64,000 nt of DNA from Cenococcum geophilum 1.58 (lineage: Eukaryota > Ascomycota > Dothideomycetes > Gloniales > Gloniaceae), in NCBI GenBank assembly GCA_001692895.1, contig KV748183.1, forward strand, positions 1,302,001 to 1,366,000, read 5' to 3'. Both the position numbers and the translations under genes were made by a program. A model generated the notes under the pieces. It was not told the DNA's origin and made no database searches. It saw nothing but the letters and a program-made list of their open reading frames with translations. Positions 58,056 through 64,000 of this stretch are shown here, in pieces; position 1 is the stretch's first letter, and each line of letters begins with the position of its first letter.

Positions 58056-59250
58056 CCTTATCTAATTACGGTTTAGCATTTACTTAATTTTATAAAGCAA
58101 ATACTGGGTTTTTGGTTTAGTAGGCTCGGCTAAAGCTAACCACTAGTTGATATAGTTGAGATTTGCTTTATATAAGTTATTTTTTAAAGGACGGAGCTCG
58201 CTAAGGTCTGTTAGAGTATGGCTATAGGTGAGGATTACTACTATTTCCAGGAAAACGCATCCTAAGGAGAAGATGTCGGCTAAATGACCGCTTTTTTTGT
58301 AACTAACTACCTCCGGGGCGTAGTATCTCAACGTATTACGTTTTCGGCTTTTACTGGTACTTGTAAGATCGGCTATAAAGTCTTTCGCCGCGCCGAAGTC
58401 CGTAAGCCATATGCCATCCCACGAGAGGAGAATGTTGGATGGTTTAATGTCTTTATAGCGGATCTTATTCTTATGAAGATACGCTATAGCTTTGGTTAAA
58501 CAACTAAAACTAGCCCATATTTGCTTATCTTGATCTCCTACAATGCCCTAAAGTTCCTCTATATTAAGGTTGAGTTTAGTTAAAGTCTTTAAGAACCTAG
58601 GTTCTGGGGCAGACGACTGATTTTTTAAGCTATATACTTTTAGGAACTCTAGAATAATATGCAAATCACACCGCGCTATAGGCCATATTAGTAAACTAAG
58701 CTATAGCTGCTAAGTATACGTTCTGACAAGCCTAATAATATGGCGGTGTTTTAATTTTTTTAAGACATTGATTTCCTTTATGTCTCTAATTTGGATTTTG
58801 TACTAATGACGTATCTTCTTTAAAGCGACTTTAACGCCCTTGTAGGTGGCTTCCACGACTTCTCCATTCGCGCTATGGCCGAGCACTCGTCCTTTCTCTA
58901 GGGGGATAGTTTCGCCGCGCTAGAACTCTATATGGGAGCCTCTCCCAGACTAATCTTCCTGTATAGATAGTAATAACTTATCGGCCTTATATACATCTTC
59001 TATCTTTATAGAGTGCAAACCCTATAAAATCTCTTGTCCTTCTACGAGTTTATCTATCTTAGTAATAAGATCTAAGAGATTACGCAGAATTCTATCCAAT
59101 TAGTGCGCTTCTTTATTGGCCTTTTAATAGGATCTTTATAACGCCTTATTATTATTTATTAAGTTATATATATACATCTCTAGTTTATATCAATGACCGA
59201 GGCTATCCTATAATTCTTTCTAAAGATTTTCAATTTTAGGATTAGATGCC
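58056..59250 (-). pseudogene. Serine/threonine protein kinase with N-terminal coiled segment (lightly decayed)
   Basis: Minus strand, with text legible almost throughout. N-terminal helical part NPKIENL...KEL (59235-59205), YKLEMYIYNLINNNKAL (59185-59135), LDRILRNLLDLITKIDKLVE (59095-59035). Kinase domain: IPLEKGRVLGHSANGEVVEA (58905-58850, Gly loop), GVKVALKKIRH (Lys of VAxK), KEINVLKKLKHRHIIRLV, catalytic loop AYLHKNKIRYKDIKPSNILL (58482-58425; Asp and Lys intact), TDFGAAKDF (58405-58379), RYYAPEVVSYKKSGHLADIF (58330-58270), SLGCVFLEIVVILTYS, then LALAEPTKPKTQYLL. Only some ten TAG/TAA codons interrupt it, each explained by Gln/Trp loss. All the main catalytic residues survive, so it died late or gently. 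Target unknown. Confidence 0.8.
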
Positions 59251-60995
59251 TTCTATAACTACTAAGAAAGGTAAGGTTAGCTATTAATTTTACGGAAGAA
59301 TATATCGCCTTAAAAAGATTTACGTACTGGCTATAATTACTAAGAAAGGTAAGGTTAGCTATTAATTTTATAGAAGAATATATCGCCTTAAAGGGATTTA
59401 CGTACCCGCTATAACCACTAAAAAAGGTAAAGTTAACTATTAATTTTACGGAAGAATATATCACCTTAAAGGGATTTACTTACCACCTATAACTACTAAG
59501 AAAGGCAAGGTTAGCTATTAATTCTATAAAAGAATATATCGCCTTAAAGGGATTTACTTACATCCTATAACTACTAAGAAAGATAAGGTTAGCTATTAAT
59601 TTTATAAAATAATACGTCGCCTTAAAGGGATTTACATACCCGCTATAACTACTAAAAAAGGTAAGGTTAGCTATTAATTTATGGAAGAATATATTAACTT
59701 AAAGGAATTTACGTACTTCCTATAACTACTAAAAAAGGTAAGGTTAGCTATTAATTTACGGAAGAATATATTAACTTAAAGGGATTTATATACTTCCTAT
59801 AACTACTAAGAAAGATAAAGTTAGCTATTAATTTACAAAAGAATATGTTAACTTAAAGGGATTTATATACCTATTATAACTACTAAGAAAAGTAAGGTTA
59901 GCTATTAATTTATAAAAGAATATATTAACTTAAAGGGATTTATATACCGGCTATAACCGCTAAAAAAGGTAAAATTAGCTATTAATTTATAGGAGAATAT
60001 ATTAACTTAAAGGGATTTACTTACTTTTTATAACTACTAAGAAAGGTAAAGTTAGCTATTAATTTATGGGAGAATATATTAACTTAAAGGGATTTACTTA
60101 CTTTTTATAACTATTAAGAAAGGTAAGGTTAGTTATTAATTTATAGAAGAATATATTAACTTAAAGGTATTTATATACTAGCTATAACTACTAAAAAAGA
60201 TAAAGTTAGCTATTAATTTATAGGAGAATATATTAACTTAAAGGGATTTACTTACTTTCTATAATTACTAAAAAAGGTAAAGTTAGCTACTAATTTACGG
60301 AAGAATATATTAACTTAAAGGGATTAATATACTAGCTATAACTACTAAAAAAGGTAAAATTAGCTATTAATTTATAGGAGAATATATTAACTTAAAGGGA
60401 TTTATTTACTTTTTATAACTACTAAGAAAAATAAGGTTAGCTATTAATTTATAAAAAAATATATTAACTTAAAGAAATTTATATACCTACTATAACTACT
60501 AAAAAAGGTAAGGTTAGCTATTAATTTATAAAGGAATACGTTAACTTAAAGGGATTTATATACTAGCTATAATAACCAAAAAAGGTAAAGTTAGCTATTA
60601 ATTTATAAAAGAATATATTAACTTAAAGGGATTTATATACCCGCTATAACTACTAAAAAAAGTAAGGTTAGCTATTAATTTACAGAAAAATACATTAACT
60701 TAAAGGTATTTATATACTAGCTATAACTACTAAAAAAGGTAAAATTAGCTATTAATTTATAGGAGAATATATTAACTTAAAAGGATTTACTTACTTCCTA
60801 TAACTACTAAGATAGGTAAGGTTAGCTATTAATTTATAGAAAAATATATTAACTTAAAGGCATTTATATACCGGCTATAACCGCTACAAAAGGTAAGGTT
60901 AGCTATTAATTTATAGAAGAATATATTAACTTAAAGGGATTTACTTACTTCCTATAACTACTAAGAAAGGTAAAGTTAGCTATTAATTTAATATA
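59250..60995. repeat. 77-78 bp tandem array, about 22 copies
   Basis: Unit roughly CTATAACTACTAAGAAAGG, then TAAGGTTAGCTATTAATTT, then a variable (A/T)(C/T)(A/G)(A/G)AAGAATAT segment, then (A/T)TTAACTTAAAGGGATTTA. The first five copies nearest the kinase are 78 bp and keep a frame on both strands (minus strand: IYSS(V/I)KLIANLTFLSSYSRYVNPFK-like, 26 residues per unit). From about 59650 on most units are 77 bp, so any frame is lost. The unit is AT-rich and fairly uniform. It could be the expanded 5' coding repeat of the kinase gene or a satellite. Confidence 0.85.
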
Positions 60996-61347
60996 AGAAC
61001 CCTTTATATCCTAGGAATTTACTTACTATATTTATTTTAGTAACTCTATAAAGTTAAATTTGGCTTATAGTTAAAATGCGTAAGGACTTTAAATAAGCAC
61101 TTAACCTCTAATAATCTTTTAATCTAACCCTAGACTAGTTTTAGATTACTAAGTATAATAATTACTAACTTACCGTGCTATATTTAAGTTTAGATACTAT
61201 ATATAATAGACTCCATACTAATAAGAGAGTGTAAATAGGCGATAGTAATATAAGGTTAAGGGTAGATGGTTTAGCGGGGCTATATAGACCTACCCCTTAA
61301 TTAAGTTATATGTGGTTTTAACTTAAGGGCCTTTAATACCTCGCCTA
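60996..61347. other. Unidentified spacer between satellite and family X
   Basis: About 350 bp of AT-rich sequence without recognisable features. Confidence 0.4.
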
Positions 61348-61750
61348 CGCTAGTAGGGAGGGCGGCCGACCCGCTCTAGCTATACCCTTATTTAAGAGGC
61401 GTTTAATTTTTAAACGCGAATAAAGGGAGAGGTTAGTATTTAAACGCACTTTCGCTATAGGATGGTATATAGGGTGGATACTAAGAGTTTCTAATAGTGG
61501 GGTAAATGCTAGCTAGTACTAGATGGGATCTCCATAAGGGAACTTAGAGTAGAAAATTTATTTCGCGATCTATAAACATGTAGCGCACTCTCTATAAACT
61601 AGCTAGCTTAAGGAACTATAGTTAAGATCCGTTATAAGTAAGCGGGTGCGTTTGCTTATCTATTATAGTAAATAAAATAACGCAAATAGTACTAATATAA
61701 GGAAATTAATAGAGCTTGTATTAACTATCTGGTCCTAGTTTTAACTTAAA

Positions 61751-61945
61751 TATAATAAACTAAATAATATTAGAATAAATGAATAAATCTATAGAATTTA
61801 ACTATAAGGAATATAGGCCCTAATATAGGCCTATATCTACGGATACTAAAGTAGTTACTATAGAGACCGAATAAAGGGCATCTGCTTATATAAGTAGGAA
61901 AACACGTATAGATGTATATGGAGGACTCTTCTAGAACTATTATTA
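61751..61945. mobile_element. ~195 bp insertion in family X copy 3, possible solo LTR or MITE
   Basis: Absent from copy 1, where TTAAATGTTTTAG is uninterrupted. Flanks show TTAAA on both sides, compatible with a 5 bp duplication. Ends read TATAAT...ATTA, possibly RIP-altered TG...CA. No coding capacity. Confidence 0.5.
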
Positions 61946-62645
61946 AAATGGTTTAGAAAGTATTGGTATTAAATATACTAAAATAACTGCTTCTGCTATA
62001 AAAGCTTATAACCTTTATTAAATGCTTTTGATTTTCATATTTGAGAATAAGTATATCTAACCTAGTTTAAAGACCTTGTTTAGTCTAGGTGGTCTTAGCA
62101 GGCGGAATTTACTAGCAGTAAGGACGTAGACCTAAGCTTAACCTTTATTTAACTATTTAATGTTCCGCCTTTTAATAAACTCTTCCTTATAGTTATATGG
62201 TATATATAGTATACGTTATTCTGCTTTATAAGCCTCGCTTAAGAGCCCTTAAAACCTCCGGCTATTTCTATTTATATTAGGACATTCCTAAGAAATAGTA
62301 GGATAGATAAGACTGAAACGTATTATATATAGGAAATAATTAAATTGCTTAACAGTAACTAAAACTACTTAGTAATTATTTAGAAACTATTAAAGTACTA
62401 TAAAAGAAAGTTCTGTTCCTAAATCATTTAGGCCTAAGCCTATACGCTATATATTTGGGGGTAATCTCTACTTCTCTTTTGCTTTTAAAGATTCGCCGTT
62501 AATATCTTTTTTGCTACTTTTATTAATGGCGTTTCGTAGGGTTAATCTAAGTCCCTTTTATATTCCACTCCTATCTACTAAAGCTATAAGTGTTTTTCTG
62601 TCTTTTTTTTAAGCGCCTCTCTAAGCTCTTGGAACCTTATAATAT

Positions 62646-62850
62646 TGTCGATTTAGGTTAAATTTAGCCTATTACCCTATCCTTATTCTTATTTCGGGTG
62701 TACTACTACCCCCATTTTAGTTATATACCCCCCCTCCCTTTCCTATTTTAGACATCTACCTTATATATAAATAGCTTCTCTTCTTTATAGTTGAATAGAT
62801 AGAGTCCTTATTCTTTACTTACTTATTAGTACATAGACTACTAATTAATA
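62646..62850. mobile_element. Solo LTR (205 bp) in family X copy 3
   Basis: Begins TGTCGATTTAGG and ends TAATTAATA (terminal CA now TA). Flanked by AATAT on both sides (62641-62645, 62851-62855). Copy 1 has the empty site near 38910 with a single AATAT. It contains a TATATATAAATAG box near 62763, as LTR promoters have. No internal region remains, so the element was lost by LTR-LTR recombination. Confidence 0.82.
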
Positions 62851-64000
62851 AATATGCTTAATAAACTTGCTAAGGTTCTTTTTATAATAAGATTAAAGTT
62901 TATAGGACATTAGGTTAGTTATAGGCTCTTTAGTAGGCTTCTAGCATAAAACTGCCACTCTATTTATAATGTGAACCGAGCAATACCTTAAATTCTTATT
63001 TCTCTTCGTAGCTTTAATGCTTGTCAGCCTAGGCTTCTACTCTACCTAGTATTTAAGTATACTGTTTTCAATTACGCCTTCTAAAATTTAGTTTGGTCTT
63101 TTTAGGAATCTAATAGGCTGTTTATCTTCGCTTTTATAATCTAAGCTATTATTAGAAACATCCGTAAAGTAGGCTTTATTATTACCTGCTTGGCTATTAG
63201 TATAATTAAAAGATCTATAATTATCCGGCTATCCTACTAGGAGGTATTAAAGAAACGTGCTTAATACTAGCGACTATATTTATAGGGTTAGACGAGCCTA
63301 TTATTAGGTAAGAAGATTAATAAGCTAAACTTAAAATATAGGGCTGGCCTTATTATGGCTTTCTATATAGTCTATTCCTAAAATATATATATCCTTATGC
63401 TCTTAGGTATTATAGGGATGCAAAATTTCTATTCTAGATATTTGGGTAGGTAAAGATAGTATTCCCACCTATTTAGAATTGGATGGCTGTGAGTAGTCCT
63501 TAACTAGAGAAAGTATAGCTAGTAAGAGCTTAGGGCCAGTATAAAAGAATTAAGAATTATAAGTGCTGTAGAGCAAAAAAAACTGCGCGATAGCGCCCTT
63601 TATACCCTTATAGGACTAACGCTAGAAGTATAGCTTTAATCTAAAAATATTAAATTACGTAAGCTGCTTTGCCGTAACACTAAGTTATATTAATAGTTAT
63701 AGGATAATCTCTTTACCGCCTGTGGCTTCTAGGTATTTAGGGGGCTAATACCTCTACCGGCATCTAGTATTTAAGCCTTTTTTTATAATATTGAATAAAT
63801 CCCCTATTTAATTCTAAGCGTAAAACTTGGCTTGGCCGGATTATTAACTTTAAATAATAATTAACTGTTAGGGCTACCCCTAAACACTAGTATATAGAAG
63901 CCCTTATCTAGTTTTAGATAGAGTGGGAACTATATTTCTAAACTTCTTCTTAGTTATATTAGAGGTAGCTAAATGCGCCGCAGCTTTATTTTCTAACTTC

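Larger units (their letters stand above)
61348..64000 (-). mobile_element. Family X repeat, copy 3 (runs off the window)
   Basis: Aligns with 37790 to about 40056 (the end of the window). Differences are mostly transitions. It carries two insertions that copy 1 lacks (61751-61945 and 62646-62850). The decayed minus-strand frame of copy 1 is present from 64000 down to about 62450, interrupted by the solo LTR. The remaining part of the element lies outside the window. Confidence 0.6.

Noticed and set aside
58284..58499. 71-codon plus-strand open frame
   Set aside because: Directly antisense to the catalytic loop and activation segment of the 58 kb kinase, which explains the open frame.
59250..60995. 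Centromeric satellite
   Set aside because: Only about 1.75 kb, beside a gene relic, and its 78 bp units can be read as codon-phased; nothing else supports a centromere here.

Overview
The window looks like a transposon-rich, gene-poor block from a filamentous ascomycete (Pezizomycotina). Two things point there. First, nearly every kilobase carries the mark of repeat-induced point mutation (RIP): TpA, CTAG and TTAA abound, CpA and TpG are scarce, and old reading frames are broken mainly by TAA/TAG where Gln or Trp codons would stand. Second, the recognisable relics are typical of such fungi: Ty3/Gypsy chromoviruses, Tad1-like LINEs, a FunK1-type kinase, and a fungal AAA+ ATPase with a DUF7025-like upstream region. 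I see no intact protein-coding gene, rRNA or convincing tRNA. The long open stretches that remain are mostly chance frames opposite or inside relics. Identifications rest on reading degraded translations by eye; no search or dinucleotide count was run.

Left block (1-9.2 kb). A minus-strand Ty3/Gypsy Gag-protease relic (1-715 and 5580-6350) is split by a tyrosine-recombinase retrotransposon of the DIRS/Ngaro kind (716-5579). That element has Gag-like, RT/RNase H and tyrosine recombinase regions and terminal repeats in the order A1 - body - B1 - A2 - B2. Removing it rejoins the host gag in frame with no target duplication. A second Gypsy Gag-protease relic follows (6560-8700, minus).

Chromovirus block (10.06-19.53 kb). 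An LTR retrotransposon in minus orientation has ~330 bp LTRs and a RIP-altered 5 bp target duplication, and it encodes Gag-PR-RT-RH-IN-chromodomain. Nested in it is a younger, gag-only LTR element (11096-12859) with 182 bp LTRs and a perfect CTATT duplication.

Gene graveyard (20.6-36.3 kb). Decayed non-transposon genes: a small kinase (plus), a long unknown frame leading to a Myb/SANT plus AT-hook protein (plus), an AAA+ ATPase (plus), a FunK1-like kinase (minus) and an unidentified fragment. They are separated by spacers and short tandem repeats.

Right block (37.8-64 kb). An unidentified repeat family (X) occurs in two long and two short copies. Two long Tad1-like LINEs lie head to tail on the minus strand (44660-50241 and 50296-56988), plus a 168 bp LINE tail. 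Two of the LINE insertions used the same 12 bp target inside family X. A decayed Ser/Thr kinase (about 58.06-59.25 kb, minus) lies next to a ~1.75 kb array of a 77-78 bp repeat. The last X copy holds a 205 bp solo LTR with a 5 bp duplication and runs off the window end.

There is no functional gene network to describe. The value of the window is as a stratified record of nested insertions and of uneven RIP.
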